Source: Corynebacterium sp.
GTDB lineage: Bacteria; Actinomycetota; Actinomycetes; Mycobacteriales; Mycobacteriaceae
NCBI RefSeq assembly: GCF_030532965.1
Contig: NZ_JAUNKC010000005.1
Span: forward strand, 1 to 64,000
DNA: 64,000 nt
Reading direction: 5' to 3'
Part shown: positions 26,542-37,062 of the stretch, in pieces
Layout: each line of letters opens with the position of its first letter
Position numbering within the stretch: position 1 is the stretch's first letter
The notes under the pieces: generated by a model
What the model was told of the DNA's origin: nothing
What the model saw: only the letters and a program-made list of their open reading frames with translations
The model's database searches: none
Made by a program: the position numbers and the translations under genes

Positions 26542-26792
26542 CGCTGGCGGTGATTGCGGCAGAGGCAGGTTGGGACGTTTGCTGCACGCAAGGTATTTCG
26601 GTTCTTGCTATTGGTGTAGTGGATCTCATAAGAAATAAATATGGACGACATGTAGGGTTTGCAGATCTATTTATTCCCATGTGGTCACTTCTGCTACCAC
26701 TTACATGTCGTCATGCAAAATTTCTTATATGTAGCTTGCGGGGATAAAGCGCAATCAGAAAGTGCAACCGATAGGCATTTATGGAAAATACG
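26542..26792. other. Non-coding region with a 101-bp inverted repeat
   Basis: No gene recognised. The main structure is an imperfect inverted repeat at 26628-26728. Confidence 0.5.
26628..26728. repeat. 101-bp imperfect inverted repeat
   Basis: ATAAGAAAT (26628-26636) pairs with ATTTCTTAT (26720-26728), and GACGACATGTA (26644-26654) pairs with TACATGTCGTC (26702-26712); both matches are perfect, with 7 unmatched bases in between. It could be a relic miniature mobile element or a long RNA hairpin. No target-site duplication is obvious. Confidence 0.55.
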
Positions 26793-26820
26793 CAAGCCTC
26801 CGGAAAAATCCGGAGGCTTG
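26793..26820 (-). terminator. Terminator of the gcv operon
   Basis: CAAGCCTCCGGA (26793-26804) and TCCGGAGGCTTG (26809-26820) are perfect 12-bp arms with a 4-nt loop, downstream of gcvH. Confidence 0.8.
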
Positions 26821-26847
26821 AATAGGTAAAGCTTGGGTGGTGTGGGA

Positions 26848-27234
26848 CTAAACGCCGTTTGCTGCCGCGTACTCCTCAGCAGTCATGAGCGAGTCAACGG
26901 CGGTGACTTCCACCTCAAAGAGCCAGCCTGCGCCAAATGGGTCGGCATTGATGACGGAATAATCGTCATGAACGGACTCATTGACAGCGGTGACGGTGCC
27001 GGTAACCGGAGAATACAAGTCGGAAACGGACTTGGTGGACTCCACCTCGCCGCAGGTTTCGCCAGCTTCAACTTGATCGCCAACCGCAGGAAGCTCAGCG
27101 AATACCACCTCACCGAGTCGCTCGGTGGCGACAGAAGTGATGCCTACTTTCACGGTGGTGCCGACGGCATCGTCGACCAATGCGTCGATCCATTCGTGTT
27201 CGGCGGAATAGGAGAAATTCTCAGGCAAAGACAT
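26848..27234 (-). CDS. gcvH: Glycine cleavage system H protein
   Basis: 128 residues, the normal H-protein length. It carries the lipoyl arm that shuttles the aminomethyl group between GcvP, GcvT and dihydrolipoamide dehydrogenase. The lipoylated lysine is in [15 protein letters not shown]. Start [15 protein letters not shown] at 27234 matches the family; the upstream in-frame extension to 27330 would overlap gcvT. It is the last gene of gcvP-gcvT-gcvH and is a substrate for LipB/LipA, encoded 1.4 kb away. Confidence 0.96.
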   Translation of the reverse strand: MSLPENFSYSAEHEWIDALVDDAVGTTVKVGITSVATERLGEVVFAELPAVGDQVEAGETCGEVESTKSVSDLYSPVTGTVTAVNESVHDDYSVINADPFGAGWLFEVEVTAVDSLMTAEEYAAANGV

Positions 27235-27286
27235 GACATGTGGCCCTTTCTTTAGGTAGCACTCTTCGGTTGAATTGTAGCGTGAT

Positions 27287-28384
27287 TTACGCACGCTTTC
27301 GCGAATAAAACGGAAGCGCAACCACTTCAAACGGATAACGCTTACCGCTGATCTCAGCTTCTAACGCGGTGCCGATTTCGCTGTGGGCTACATCAACATA
27401 AGCCAAGGCGATAGGGTGACCGAGGGTAGGGGAGGGCAGTCCGGAGGTGACCTCACCGACTGCCGTGCCGTCGGCGTCGAAAAGCGCCGCGTGGGAGCGC
27501 GCCGCCCGGCGGCCGGACGACGTCAACCCCACCAGCACCCGTTCCGGCGAAACCTCAGCTAGGGCGTCTTTGCCTATAAAGTCTCCTTCTTTGGCAACCA
27601 AGACACCTAAGCCCGCGTGAAGCGGGGTGGTTTCCAGCGTCAGCTCATTGCCGTATAGTGGCATGCCAGCTTCAAGCCGCAATGAATCCCGGGCAGCCAA
27701 TCCACACGGCACCAATTCATGCGCATCGCCTGCGGCAATGATCTTTTGCCACAGGTCGGTTGCTTCCTCTGCCGGAATGAACAGCTCGAAACCGTCCTCG
27801 CCGGTGTATCCGGTACGGGCAAGAAGGACATCGTGATCGGCGATCACAGCCGGAACTGCGGCGTAATACCCCAGCTCAGTCACAGCCTGTGGGTTGGCAG
27901 CTAGTTCTAAAATCAATGCCTGCGCATTGGGTCCTTGAACCGCGATGAGCGCGGTGGTGGCGGAGGCGTCGTTAAGCACGACGTCAAACCCTGCGGCGCG
28001 GTCTCGCAGTTCCTTGACCACCACGTCGGCATTACCGGCGTTAGGGACAACCAAGAATGTATCTTCAGCGGTGCGATAGACAATGAGATCATCAATAATC
28101 CCACCCGAAGCCGCGACAATCATGGTGTACTTGGCCTTGCCAACTTTGATCGTGGATAGCCGAGAAATCAACGCGTAATCCAAAAACGCACCAGCATCCG
28201 GCCCGGATACCCAGACCTCGCCCATGTGGGAAAGATCGAAGATCCCGCAGGTTCCCCGCACCGCGCGGTGTTCGGCCAATTCATTGCCGTATTTCAATGG
28301 CATATTCCACGGGCCGAATGGGATGAATGTTGCCCCTAGTTTATCATGCTCCGCGTGCAGCGGAGATTGGCGCAAATCAGTCAC
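27287..28384 (-). CDS. gcvT: Glycine cleavage system T protein (aminomethyltransferase)
   Basis: 365 residues. It transfers the methylene group from lipoyl-bound aminomethyl to tetrahydrofolate and releases ammonia. Visible family regions are [34 protein letters not shown] and [23 protein letters not shown]. The GTG start at 28384 has AAGAAAGG about 8 nt upstream; the longer frame to 28462 would run into gcvP. It lies 26 bp after gcvP. A copy of the dispersed motif (27475-27485) encodes LFDA here. Confidence 0.95.
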   Translation of the reverse strand: MTDLRQSPLHAEHDKLGATFIPFGPWNMPLKYGNELAEHRAVRGTCGIFDLSHMGEVWVSGPDAGAFLDYALISRLSTIKVGKAKYTMIVAASGGIIDDLIVYRTAEDTFLVVPNAGNADVVVKELRDRAAGFDVVLNDASATTALIAVQGPNAQALILELAANPQAVTELGYYAAVPAVIADHDVLLARTGYTGEDGFELFIPAEEATDLWQKIIAAGDAHELVPCGLAARDSLRLEAGMPLYGNELTLETTPLHAGLGVLVAKEGDFIGKDALAEVSPERVLVGLTSSGRRAARSHAALFDADGTAVGEVTSGLPSPTLGHPIALAYVDVAHSEIGTALEAEISGKRYPFEVVALPFYSRKRA

Positions 28385-28410
28385 GTAACAAACCTTTCTT
28401 GTTAGCCGGT

Positions 28411-31287
28411 CTAGTTGTCGTTTTCCGTGATATCGAAGGCGGAAGGCGGCGGGCAGGAGCACGCAAAATTGCGGTCACCGAACGCCTCATCCATCCGGCG
28501 TACCGGTGGGAAATACTTCAAATCGCGCCGTAGTGACGCCACTGGATACGCTGCCTGCTGCCGGGTGAATGCGTGGTCCCACTCGTCGGCGGTGACGCTT
28601 TGTGCGGTAAACGGCGCGTGGTGAAGCACCGATTCCTCGTAGGTGACCGTGCCTGCGGCGATCTCATCGATCTCGGCACGGATGGCGCGCATCGCCGCGA
28701 TAAACCGGTCAAGCTCGGCTTTATCCTCAGACTCGGTGGGCTCAACCATCAGCGTTCCCGCAACCGGGAAGGACAGCGTGGGGGCATGGAAACCATAATC
28801 AACCAGGCGCTTGGCAACATCGGTTGCCGAAACCCCAGTTTGAGCCGCCAAATCACGCACATCCAGGATGCATTCGTGGGCGACCAGATTATTCGCGCCG
28901 GTGTACAAAACGGGGAAAGAATCATGAAGCTCAGCAGCGACGTAATTGGCAGCCAAGATGGCATTCGCGGTTGCATCTTTTAGCCCCGCACCACCCATCA
29001 TGGCGATATACGCCCACGAAATCGGCAGGACACCGGCCGATCCGTACATCGCACCGGAGATCGGCACGCCAGTATCGGTGGGGGTTTCTTCTTTCGGATT
29101 GGTGCCAGTGGCATCGGTAGGCAGGAATGGAACCAGATGTTCCCGCACCGCCACCGGGCCAACACCCGGGCCGCCACCACCATGCGGAATGGTAAAGGTC
29201 TTGTGCAGGTTCAGATGCGACACGTCACCACCGAACACACCAGGCTGGGCGATACCGGCAAGCGCATTGAGGTTAGCGCCGTCGATATACACCTGTCCGC
29301 CCACCTCATGCACCTTTGCGCACACTTCGCGGACGGTGTCCTCGAAGACGCCGTGCGTTGACGGGTAGGTGATCATGATGCCCGCCACGTGTTCGCGGTG
29401 CTTTTCCAATTTGGCATCCAAATCCGCCACATCGATGGAGCCGTCCGGGGCGGTGGCGACAACCACGACCCTAAGGTGCGCCAGGGTGGCGGAGGCAGCA
29501 TTGGTGCCATGCGCGGATTGTGGAATCAAAATGATGTCCCGCTGATCGTCGCCGCGCGACAAGTGATAGCGGCGGATGGCCAAAAGGCCAGCTAATTCGC
29601 CCTGCGAACCTGCATTAGGCTGCACCGACACTTTAGCGTAACCGGTGATCTCGGAAAGCCAGCCTTCCAATTCGCCGATAAGCGCCTGCCACCCTTCGGT
29701 GAATTTCTTAGGCGCATAAGGGTGAATATTGGCGAATTCCGGCCAGGTGATCGGCTCCATGCCGGTCGTCGGATTGAGCTTCATGGTGCATGACCCCAGC
29801 GGAATCATCGTGCGATCTAGCGCCAAGTCCTTGTCTTTGAGCAGCCGCAGGTAGCGCAGCATTTGCGTTTCCGAATGCACGGAGTCGAAGATCGGGTGCG
29901 ACAGGGTGGCATCGGTGCGCTGCAATCCGGACGGGAATTCCCGTCCGGTGCGGTCCGCCGGGGCGTCGTCAAGCGAAGCGCCAAACGCAGCGGCGAGCTT
30001 TTCGACGTCCGCAACCTCAGCGTCCTCACCGAACGCGACCGAAACCTTGTCCGCGCCAATCGGGCGAACCAAATAGCCGTCGTCCGCCAGCTGGTCGGTG
30101 ATCGCCTGCGCGGCACCCGGCACCACAACGGTGACAGTATCGAAGAAACTCTGGTGAGCGATCGTGCCACCGGAAGCCTCAATCGCGTGGGCGAACCGGC
30201 TCGCCAAATCGTGAACCCGCTGCGCAATCGCCTTCAACCCCTCAGGGCCGTGCCATACCGCATACATTGACGCACACACCGCTAACAACGCCTGCGCGGT
30301 GCAAATATTAGACGTCGCTTTTTCGCGACGAATGTGCTGTTCCCGGGTCTGCAGCGCCAATCGGTACGCCGGATTTCCGGACGCATCCACCGACACACCG
30401 ACGATGCGGCCCGGAAGCTGCCGCTTTAACGCGTCGGTGACCGACATGAATGCCGCATGTGGCCCGCCGAAAAACAGCGGAACGCCGAACCGTTGCGACG
30501 AGCCAACCGCAATATCTGCCCCCAACGAGCCGGGCGAAGCCAATAGCTGGAGCGCAAGCAAATCGGTAGCCACCGCGGCCAAACCACCCCGGCCGTGGAC
30601 ATCATCAATGATCGGGCGAATATCGTGGACATCACCCTCAGTTCCGGGATATGCGAGCACCACTCCGACGATGCTTTCGCCAACGAGACCGGCGCTAAGA
30701 TCCGCGATTTCTACTTCCAACCCGATGGCGCGGGCCCGCTCAGCGGCAACGCCTAACACCTGGGGGTGCAACCGTTGATCCAGGACAACCCGGTTGCCTT
30801 TCTTATTCACCCGAGCCATAAGCCCCACGGCCTCGGCGACGGCGGAAGCCTCATCAAGCAGCGAAGCATTAGCGATCGGCAGACCGGTCAATTCCGAAAT
30901 CATCGTTTGGAAGTTCAGAAGCGCCTCAAGCCGCCCCTGGGAAATCTCCGGCTGGTAAGGGGTATAAGCGGTGTACCAGCCCGGATCCTCTACAACATTG
31001 CGGCGAATCACCGGTGGGGTGATGGTCCCGTAGTAGCCCTGGCCGTAAAACGGCTTGAGAATAACATTGCGGTCAGCATAGGACTTCAGTCGGGCAAGCG
31101 CCTCGGTTTCGGTTAAGGCCGGGCCGATCGCGGGTGGGGCATCGGATCGGATATCGGCCGGTACGGCAGCATCAACCAACGCGTCGATGGATGGGTAGCC
31201 AAGCCGTGCAAGCATCGCCACCCTTTCCGCCTCATTGGGACCTATATGCCGGTCACGATAACTGGACAAGGAAAGTGATTGCGTCAT
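28411..31287 (-). CDS. gcvP: Glycine dehydrogenase (decarboxylating), P protein
   Basis: 958 residues, the long single-chain form. It decarboxylates glycine with PLP and loads the aminomethyl group onto GcvH. The PLP lysine is in [18 protein letters not shown]. The N-terminus ([23 protein letters not shown]) and [15 protein letters not shown] are diagnostic. ATG 31287 has AAAGGAGA about 10 nt upstream and replaces a longer frame starting at 31383. It is the first gene of the gcv operon. From memory C. glutamicum lacks a complete system, so this species may differ. No glycine riboswitch was recognised upstream. Confidence 0.96.
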   Translation of the reverse strand: MTQSLSLSSYRDRHIGPNEAERVAMLARLGYPSIDALVDAAVPADIRSDAPPAIGPALTETEALARLKSYADRNVILKPFYGQGYYGTITPPVIRRNVVEDPGWYTAYTPYQPEISQGRLEALLNFQTMISELTGLPIANASLLDEASAVAEAVGLMARVNKKGNRVVLDQRLHPQVLGVAAERARAIGLEVEIADLSAGLVGESIVGVVLAYPGTEGDVHDIRPIIDDVHGRGGLAAVATDLLALQLLASPGSLGADIAVGSSQRFGVPLFFGGPHAAFMSVTDALKRQLPGRIVGVSVDASGNPAYRLALQTREQHIRREKATSNICTAQALLAVCASMYAVWHGPEGLKAIAQRVHDLASRFAHAIEASGGTIAHQSFFDTVTVVVPGAAQAITDQLADDGYLVRPIGADKVSVAFGEDAEVADVEKLAAAFGASLDDAPADRTGREFPSGLQRTDATLSHPIFDSVHSETQMLRYLRLLKDKDLALDRTMIPLGSCTMKLNPTTGMEPITWPEFANIHPYAPKKFTEGWQALIGELEGWLSEITGYAKVSVQPNAGSQGELAGLLAIRRYHLSRGDDQRDIILIPQSAHGTNAASATLAHLRVVVVATAPDGSIDVADLDAKLEKHREHVAGIMITYPSTHGVFEDTVREVCAKVHEVGGQVYIDGANLNALAGIAQPGVFGGDVSHLNLHKTFTIPHGGGGPGVGPVAVREHLVPFLPTDATGTNPKEETPTDTGVPISGAMYGSAGVLPISWAYIAMMGGAGLKDATANAILAANYVAAELHDSFPVLYTGANNLVAHECILDVRDLAAQTGVSATDVAKRLVDYGFHAPTLSFPVAGTLMVEPTESEDKAELDRFIAAMRAIRAEIDEIAAGTVTYEESVLHHAPFTAQSVTADEWDHAFTRQQAAYPVASLRRDLKYFPPVRRMDEAFGDRNFACSCPPPSAFDITENDN

Positions 31288-31506
31288 GGTGGCGACGGTC
31301 TCCTTTAGTAATTCACGGGTATAGCGCTCACAATGGTACGTGATAGAGATCATTATGCCACGGCTTTGTCGCCGCCATCGCACAATGATGGACGACGTTC
31401 AATTTCCCTCGCCAACCAGCACACAATCATCGGGTGGCGTGCATAAAACTAGCCAATCGAAGCACTCGCACCCTTAAGAACGTTTCCCATGCCGGGCGAA
31501 CACGCA

Positions 31507-31539
31507 AAAGTCGGTGCCACATAACGTGACACCGACTTT
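31507..31539 (-). terminator. Terminator after the E2 gene
   Basis: Two 14-base arms (31507-31520 and 31526-31539) pair with one mismatch around a 5-nt loop, followed on the minus strand by CTTTT-rich sequence. Confidence 0.7.
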
Positions 31540-31561
31540 CTAAGCTACAAACTACGCCAGA

Positions 31562-33643
31562 TTAGAGAGCAAGATCGTCTGCGAAGTTTGCGGTTTCCAA
31601 CCGATCCTTGATGGTGGCGGTGAAGCGGCCAGCATCAGCACCGTCGACCACCTGGTGATCGTAGGTGAATGGCATGTAGCACATCTGGCGGATGGCGATT
31701 GCGTCCACGCCGTCCTCGGTGACAACCACAGCGCGCTTTTGAATAGCTGCGGTGCCCAGAATGCCAGCCTGCGGCGGAACCAGGATCGGGGTATCGGACA
31801 GCGCACCCTCGGAACCGATATTGGTGATGGTGAAGGTTGCACCCATCAGATCCTGTGGCTTGAGCTTGTTATTGCGGGCGCGATCCGCCAGATCGACGAT
31901 CGTCTGAGCGATCTCTGGGAAGGTCAGATCCTGCGCCTTGTGGATGACCGGGGTGAGCAGGCCACGTGGGGTGTCCACCGCGATAGCGACGTTCACGTCA
32001 GCGTGGTAGGTCATTTCCTTGGTCTCAGCGTTGTACGACGCATTGACATTCGGGTGGGAAACCAATGCCTCAACGGCAGCCTTGACAAAGAACGGCAGGT
32101 AGGTGAGGTTAACCCCGTACTTCTGCTGGAAGCCCGGCTTGGATTCCTTACGCAGCTCCGCGATCTTGGTCATGTCGACCTCTTGCAGATGGGTAAGCTG
32201 TGCGGAAATCTGCAGCGCTTCCACCATCTTCGCGGCGGTGATTTCCCGAATCCGGTTCACCTTCGCGGTGGTGCCGATCAAGGCAGCCTTCTCCGGATCA
32301 ACCGACTTGGTGGACCAGTTCGCCCGTGGGCCAGTAGCCGCAGGTGTTGAAGATTCTGCCGGTGCTTCACCGCTGGCTGCGGCGAGAACATCCTGCTTGC
32401 GGATACGGCCACCGATGCCGGTTCCGGTGATCTTGGTCAGATCAACACCGTGCTTCTCGGCAAGCTTGCGAACCAGTGGCGTGACATACGGGAGGTTGTC
32501 GCCCGATGCTGCCGGAGCGGCAGGCTTCTCGTGCTTTTCGACGCTCGGTGCTTCAACCTTCGCGGCTGGTTCAGCTGCTGGTGCTTCGACCTTTGCGGCT
32601 ACTTCTTGCTTGGCTTCCGGTTCTTCTGGCTGCTCAGCTGGTGCTGGGGTTGGTGCAGCTGGTGCCGATGCGGCTGGTTGTGCGTTCTTGTCGCCGATGC
32701 GGACGATGACTTCGCCGACGTCGACGGTGTCGTCTTCGTTGAAGAGGATTTCCAGGATGGTTCCGGCGACGGGGGATGGGACTTCGGTGTCGACCTTGTC
32801 GGTGGAGACTTCCAGGAGTGCTTCGTCGACTTCGACGGTGTCGCCGACGGACTTCAGCCATTGAGTGATGGTGCCTTCGGTGACGGATTCGCCGAGTTCG
32901 GGCATGACCACGTCAGTAGCGGCACCGCTTGCTGCTGGTGCTTCAACCTTCGCGGCTACTTCTTGCTTGGCTTCCGGTTCTTCTGGCTGCTCAGCTGGTG
33001 CTGGGGTTGGTGCAGCTGGTGCCGATGCGGCTGGTTGTGCGTTCTTGTCGCCGATGCGGACGATGACTTCGCCGACGTCGACGGTGTCGTCTTCGTTGAA
33101 GAGGATTTCCAGGATGGTTCCGGCGACGGGGGATGGGACTTCGGTGTCGACCTTGTCGGTGGAGACTTCCAGGAGTGCTTCGTCGACTTCGACGGTGTCG
33201 CCGACGGACTTCAGCCATTGAGTGATGGTGCCTTCGGTGACGGATTCGCCGAGTTCGGGCATGACCACGTCAGTAGCGGCACCGGTTGCTGCTGGTGCTT
33301 CAACCTTCGCGGCTGGTTCAGCTGCTGGTGCTTCGACCTTTGCGGCTACTTCTTCTGTAGCTGCTGGTTGCTCAGCAGGTGCGGATTCTGCGGCAGGGGC
33401 TTCGCCTTCTTCGCCGATGATGGCGATGACTTCGCCCACGCCAACGGTGTCGTCTTCTTGAGCGCGGATCTCCAATAGCACACCGGCCACTGGGGAAGGG
33501 ACCTCTGTGTCAACCTTGTCGGTGGATACTTCTAACAGGGGTTCGTCTACCGAAACTGTGTCACCGACGGACTTCAGCCACTGGGTAATTGTGCCTTCGG
33601 TTACTGATTCGCCCAGTTCGGGCATCACAACGGAGTGCGCCAT
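31562..33643 (-). CDS. aceF: Dihydrolipoamide acyltransferase (E2) with three lipoyl domains
   Basis: 693 residues. Three lipoyl domains each end in STDKVDTEVPSPVAG (first lipoyl lysine about residue 43), joined by long Ala/Pro/Glu-rich linkers. Domains 2 and 3 are nearly identical. A peripheral subunit-binding domain (YVTPLVRKLAEKHGVDL) follows, then a catalytic acyltransferase domain with HxxxDG (HQVVDG, His about residue 663). In corynebacteria this E2, often called SucB or AceF, serves pyruvate dehydrogenase and the mixed 2-oxoacid dehydrogenase supercomplex. ATG 33643 (MAHSVVMPELGE) fits the family N-terminus; ATG 33652 is an alternative closer to AGGAG. The lipoylation genes lie downstream on the same strand. 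Confidence 0.95.
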   Translation of the reverse strand: MAHSVVMPELGESVTEGTITQWLKSVGDTVSVDEPLLEVSTDKVDTEVPSPVAGVLLEIRAQEDDTVGVGEVIAIIGEEGEAPAAESAPAEQPAATEEVAAKVEAPAAEPAAKVEAPAATGAATDVVMPELGESVTEGTITQWLKSVGDTVEVDEALLEVSTDKVDTEVPSPVAGTILEILFNEDDTVDVGEVIVRIGDKNAQPAASAPAAPTPAPAEQPEEPEAKQEVAAKVEAPAASGAATDVVMPELGESVTEGTITQWLKSVGDTVEVDEALLEVSTDKVDTEVPSPVAGTILEILFNEDDTVDVGEVIVRIGDKNAQPAASAPAAPTPAPAEQPEEPEAKQEVAAKVEAPAAEPAAKVEAPSVEKHEKPAAPAASGDNLPYVTPLVRKLAEKHGVDLTKITGTGIGGRIRKQDVLAAASGEAPAESSTPAATGPRANWSTKSVDPEKAALIGTTAKVNRIREITAAKMVEALQISAQLTHLQEVDMTKIAELRKESKPGFQQKYGVNLTYLPFFVKAAVEALVSHPNVNASYNAETKEMTYHADVNVAIAVDTPRGLLTPVIHKAQDLTFPEIAQTIVDLADRARNNKLKPQDLMGATFTITNIGSEGALSDTPILVPPQAGILGTAAIQKRAVVVTEDGVDAIAIRQMCYMPFTYDHQVVDGADAGRFTATIKDRLETANFADDLAL
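32595..33314. repeat. 357-bp tandem duplication inside the E2 gene
   Basis: The stretch 32595-32957 repeats at 32952-33314 (offset 357 bp = 119 codons) with a single C/G difference I can find near 32929/33286. It encodes linker plus a complete lipoyl domain; the one change gives Ser in place of Thr. Confidence 0.95.
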
Positions 33644-33771
33644 TGTTGTCATGACTCCTAGTAAATCTTGTTGTGGAAAGTCTTAATACCTTTAAGAGAG
33701 TACCTGCTTTGCGCCCATAATGTGACTTTCAAGGTAAAGGAAAAGAATTTTTCCCCCTACAATTGTAATCT

Positions 33772-34158
33772 GTGTTCAATTTCTTCGGCCGCAAAGGCAC
33801 CAAATCTAACCTCAAACCCGCACGTGGACCGGGTGAAACGGTTCGGGAAGCGGATTTAGCATATTTGAAACAATGGGTGGTCGATCATGCGATCGTGGAA
33901 GCTTTTGTCGAGCCAGAAACCCTCGTGAATGAAATGTCCGTAGTACTTGTTGATGTGACTGGAGATTTCACCCGGCGGCGGATCGGCGGGCCTAAGGGAA
34001 TCGATGTCATTGCCAAGGAACTGAACGTGCCAATTTACGACGTCGAGGAAACCGGTTACCCCCAACGCATGCGGGAAAAAATTGAGCGCGACCGAATTCT
34101 GCGGAAACGGGAGGAACAACGCCAACGCCGTGAGAAATTCGAGCGGGGCGAATACTAA
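33772..34158 (+). CDS. Conserved small basic protein of unknown function
   Basis: 128 residues. The N-terminus resembles MFNFFGRKG and the C-terminus is highly charged (RMREKIERDRILRKREEQ). A core of mixed alpha/beta character contains VVLVDVTGDFTRRRIGGPKG. Some databases call relatives oxidoreductases, but no cofactor motif is visible. It is conserved between aceF and pepA in corynebacteria. The GTG start at 33772 has TACAAT 8 nt upstream and no ribosome site, so it looks leaderless. Confidence 0.75.
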   Translation: MFNFFGRKGTKSNLKPARGPGETVREADLAYLKQWVVDHAIVEAFVEPETLVNEMSVVLVDVTGDFTRRRIGGPKGIDVIAKELNVPIYDVEETGYPQRMREKIERDRILRKREEQRQRREKFERGEY

Positions 34159-34206
34159 AACCAGCTACCCACCACTGAAGCAAAAACAGTGGTGGGTAGC
34201 TGGTTT
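34158..34206. terminator. Strong bidirectional terminator
   Basis: Perfect 20-bp arms (34158-34177 and 34187-34206) with a 9-nt A-rich loop, between convergent genes. The left arm overlaps the stop codon of the upstream gene. Confidence 0.85.
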
Positions 34207-34233
34207 GTGCCCTAAAGCGGGGCGGCGGTGGCG

Positions 34234-34245
34234 CGTCGAAAAGCA
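34234..34245 (+). repeat. Dispersed motif copy just after pepA stop
   Basis: GCGTCGAAAAGC starts at 34233/34234, immediately downstream of the pepA stop on the minus strand. Confidence 0.7.
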
Positions 34246-34246
34246 A

Positions 34247-35728
34247 TTACAGCGATTGCAGGAATGCCACGAACGTGCGAACCGGAACGCCGGTGGCGCG
34301 CATCGGGGTGTAACCGTAGACGGCGCTGGTGTTAAACGATGGACCCGCAATGTCAACATGGGCCCAGGTGATGCCGTCGCCGACAAATTCTTTGAGGAAG
34401 CAACCAGCCGAAAGCATGCCGCCGGAACGCTGCGGGGTGATGTTACGGAGGTCAGCGACCGGGGATTTCAGCGCCTCAGCTAGTTCCTCCGGCAGCGGCA
34501 TGGCCCACGCTTGCTCGCCGACGTTTTGGCCGAAGGTCGCCAGTTGGGCAGCGAAATCGGCATCACCCATGATGCCGGAGGTGCGGTCGCCCAACGCGAT
34601 GATTTGGGCACCAGTAAGCGTTGCGGTGTCGATCAGATAATCCGGGTTTTCTTCCGAAGCCAGGGCGAGGGCATCGGCTAACACTAACCGTCCTTCGGCG
34701 TCGGTATTGAGCACTTCGGTGGTGGTGCCGTTGTAGTGGGTTATCACGTCGCCGGGGCGGAAAGCCTCGCCATCGGGCATGTTCTCGGCGAGTGCCACTG
34801 TCACGGTAACCGCAATGTCGAGCTTCAACCGGGCAGCCGCAACTGCCGTTGCGATGACTGCGGCGGAACCACCCATGTCAGAGATCATGTGATCCATGTT
34901 TGCCCCTGGCTTCAAGGAAATTCCGCCAGTGTCGAAGGTGATGCCCTTGCCGACGAACGACACGTGTTTCTTTGCCTTCTTCGGCTGGTAGCGCAGCTGC
35001 ACCAACCGGGGCTTGCGGGCGGATCCCATACCGACTGCGAGGATTCCGCCGAATCCCTGCTTAATGAGTTTCTTTTCGTCGCGGATATCCACATCCAAGC
35101 CGTAGGTCTTTGCGATTTCCGTGATGACAGCCGTATAGCTTTCCGGATACAGGTGCGAGGATGGGGCATTAACCAGGTCGCGAGCCAGATTCACTGCTTC
35201 GGCGGCGATGAGTCCGCGTTCGAACTCTTCTTTAGCTGCTTTACCCTCGCCCAAAACAATGATGGTGCCTACTGGGGTGGAGCCTGCCTCAGATTTCTGG
35301 CCGGTGTAGGAATACGCACCCAAAACGGAACCTTCGGTGACCGGCTGGATGCCGAAGATTCCCAGCGTGGTTACCGCAGTCTCTACGTCTTTGAGGGAGC
35401 GGGCGGCTACGGCGCTGGCGCGGCGCAGGGTTTCGTCGTCAAGCTTTTCGCTGTCGCCGAGGCCTACCGCGACAATGAAGTCAGCGTCGACTCCTTCGAT
35501 CGCTGGGATTCGGGTGATTTCCTCAGCTTTTCCGGTTGCTCCAACAGTGCTGAGGAGCTCCCAGATACTAACGTCGATGTCTTCCGAAAACTGCCCGGAG
35601 GCTGCGAGTTCCAGTCCGTCCTCGCCTTTAAAGACCGGCACCAACAGGGCGTCGTATGCTTTGGGGAGTTTCTTAGCAAAGGTCACGGTTGTCGCCGTGC
35701 CGGTTGCAGGCAGTGAAAGTTCTTTCAC
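34247..35728 (-). CDS. pepA: Leucyl aminopeptidase (M17 family)
   Basis: 493 residues. The M17 signature NTDAEGRLVLADAL is present, and metal and substrate residues are seen in VGKGITFDTGGISLKPG (catalytic lysine about 100 residues before NTDAEGR). It releases N-terminal residues from peptides in the cytoplasm using two metal ions. The N-terminal half is the less conserved domain found in this family. The GTG start at 35728 has AAAGGA about 9 nt upstream. Position between aceF and ilvE matches other corynebacteria. Confidence 0.95.
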   Translation of the reverse strand: MKELSLPATGTATTVTFAKKLPKAYDALLVPVFKGEDGLELAASGQFSEDIDVSIWELLSTVGATGKAEEITRIPAIEGVDADFIVAVGLGDSEKLDDETLRRASAVAARSLKDVETAVTTLGIFGIQPVTEGSVLGAYSYTGQKSEAGSTPVGTIIVLGEGKAAKEEFERGLIAAEAVNLARDLVNAPSSHLYPESYTAVITEIAKTYGLDVDIRDEKKLIKQGFGGILAVGMGSARKPRLVQLRYQPKKAKKHVSFVGKGITFDTGGISLKPGANMDHMISDMGGSAAVIATAVAAARLKLDIAVTVTVALAENMPDGEAFRPGDVITHYNGTTTEVLNTDAEGRLVLADALALASEENPDYLIDTATLTGAQIIALGDRTSGIMGDADFAAQLATFGQNVGEQAWAMPLPEELAEALKSPVADLRNITPQRSGGMLSAGCFLKEFVGDGITWAHVDIAGPSFNTSAVYGYTPMRATGVPVRTFVAFLQSL

Positions 35729-35946
35729 AGGGATACATCCTTTCGGAAGTAAAAAAGGGGGTTAGTAACAACCTATCTAGGGTATCGAAAAGCCCTATCG
35801 GAAGTCGATGTGGCTAAAAACCGCAGGTTAATCGGTAATTTGTGTCGAAAACTCATAGCTTTCGGCCCGTGGCCGACACCCCCACCTGGGCAGTGACTGG
35901 CCTGTCACGGGTGCTGCTGGGGCAGTGGGCGGTGTATGTTTTTCAC

Positions 35947-37047
35947 ATGGAACCGTTGAATTTTGTTATCGAACCCACCGCCCATCCCACCCCCGCGACC
36001 GAACTTGCTGAGATTCTTTCCAACCCTGGTTTTGGCAAGCACTTCACCGACCACATGGTCACCATCGACTGGGACGAGGAACGCGGCTGGCACGACGCGA
36101 AAGTTACCCCATACCAGCCATTAGTTTTCGACCCGGCCACCAGCGTTTTCCATTACGGCCAAGCGATCTTCGAGGGGATCAAGGCGTATCGGCACGCCGA
36201 CGGCCGGATCAAGACGTTCAGGCCGGAAGATAATGCCGAGCGCTTCCAACAATCGGCCCGTCGGTTGGCAATGCCGGAATTACCGACCGAGCTGTTTATT
36301 GAATCGTTGAAGCAATTAGTCACCATCGATAGCCAGTGGGTCCCCGCAGCAGGCGGCGAGGAATCCCTGTATTTGCGGCCAGTAATGGTGGCGACTGAAC
36401 CGACGCTGGGGGTACATCCCTCAGCAAGCTATAAGTATTTCGTTATAGCTTCGCCTGCCGGTGCGTATTTCAGCGGCGGGATTAAGCCGGTATCCGTCTG
36501 GCTTTGCGACGACTTCGTACGCGCCGCTCCCGGTGGCACCGGTGCCGCCAAGTTCGCCGGAAACTACGCTGCTTCACTTCTGGCCCAAGCGCAGGCGGCG
36601 GACAAAGGCTGCGACCAAGTGGTGTGGCTTGACGCCCACGAACACAAGTACGTCGAGGAAATGGGCGGCATGAACTTGATGTTCGTGTACGGAAAATCTG
36701 ACACCCCCACCATCGTCACCCCGCAGCTTTCCGGTTCGCTGCTTCCCGGTGTTACCCGCCGGTCCTTGCTACAGGTCGCGGCGGACTTGGGATACACGGT
36801 GGAAGAGCGGTTGTTCAGCACCGATGAATGGCGGGAGGCCGTCGCCGCCGGTGACATCACCGAAACCTTCGCCTGCGGCACCGCCGCCGTCATTACTCCG
36901 GTTGGTTCGGTGAAGTCCAAGGACGGTGAATTCACCATCAATAACAATGAACCGGGCCCAATTACGCTGAAGATGCGGGAACACCTCACTGGCATCCAGC
37001 GTGGCAGTATCCCCGATCAGCACGGCTGGCTCGTTGACCTTTCATAG
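35947..37047 (+). CDS. ilvE: Branched-chain amino acid aminotransferase
   Basis: 366 residues, close to C. glutamicum IlvE (367). It transaminates the 2-oxo acids of valine, leucine and isoleucine with PLP. The conserved block [16 protein letters not shown] and the PLP lysine in [15 protein letters not shown] are visible, with [12 protein letters not shown] after it. ATG 35947 ([15 protein letters not shown]) is preferred because the 35-residue upstream extension has no family match. TATGTT lies 6 nt upstream, so it may be leaderless. It diverges from pepA. Confidence 0.95.
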   Translation: MEPLNFVIEPTAHPTPATELAEILSNPGFGKHFTDHMVTIDWDEERGWHDAKVTPYQPLVFDPATSVFHYGQAIFEGIKAYRHADGRIKTFRPEDNAERFQQSARRLAMPELPTELFIESLKQLVTIDSQWVPAAGGEESLYLRPVMVATEPTLGVHPSASYKYFVIASPAGAYFSGGIKPVSVWLCDDFVRAAPGGTGAAKFAGNYAASLLAQAQAADKGCDQVVWLDAHEHKYVEEMGGMNLMFVYGKSDTPTIVTPQLSGSLLPGVTRRSLLQVAADLGYTVEERLFSTDEWREAVAAGDITETFACGTAAVITPVGSVKSKDGEFTINNNEPGPITLKMREHLTGIQRGSIPDQHGWLVDLS

Positions 37048-37062
37048 GGTGGCGGCAGGTAT

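Noticed and set aside
31288..31440. Glycine riboswitch upstream of gcvP
   Set aside because: The conserved tandem-aptamer sequences are not visible in the leader.
32450..33478. Long 342-codon open frame on the plus strand within the E2 gene
   Set aside because: It is antisense to the clear aceF reading frame and stays open only because of the repetitive, biased codon pattern of the lipoyl linkers.
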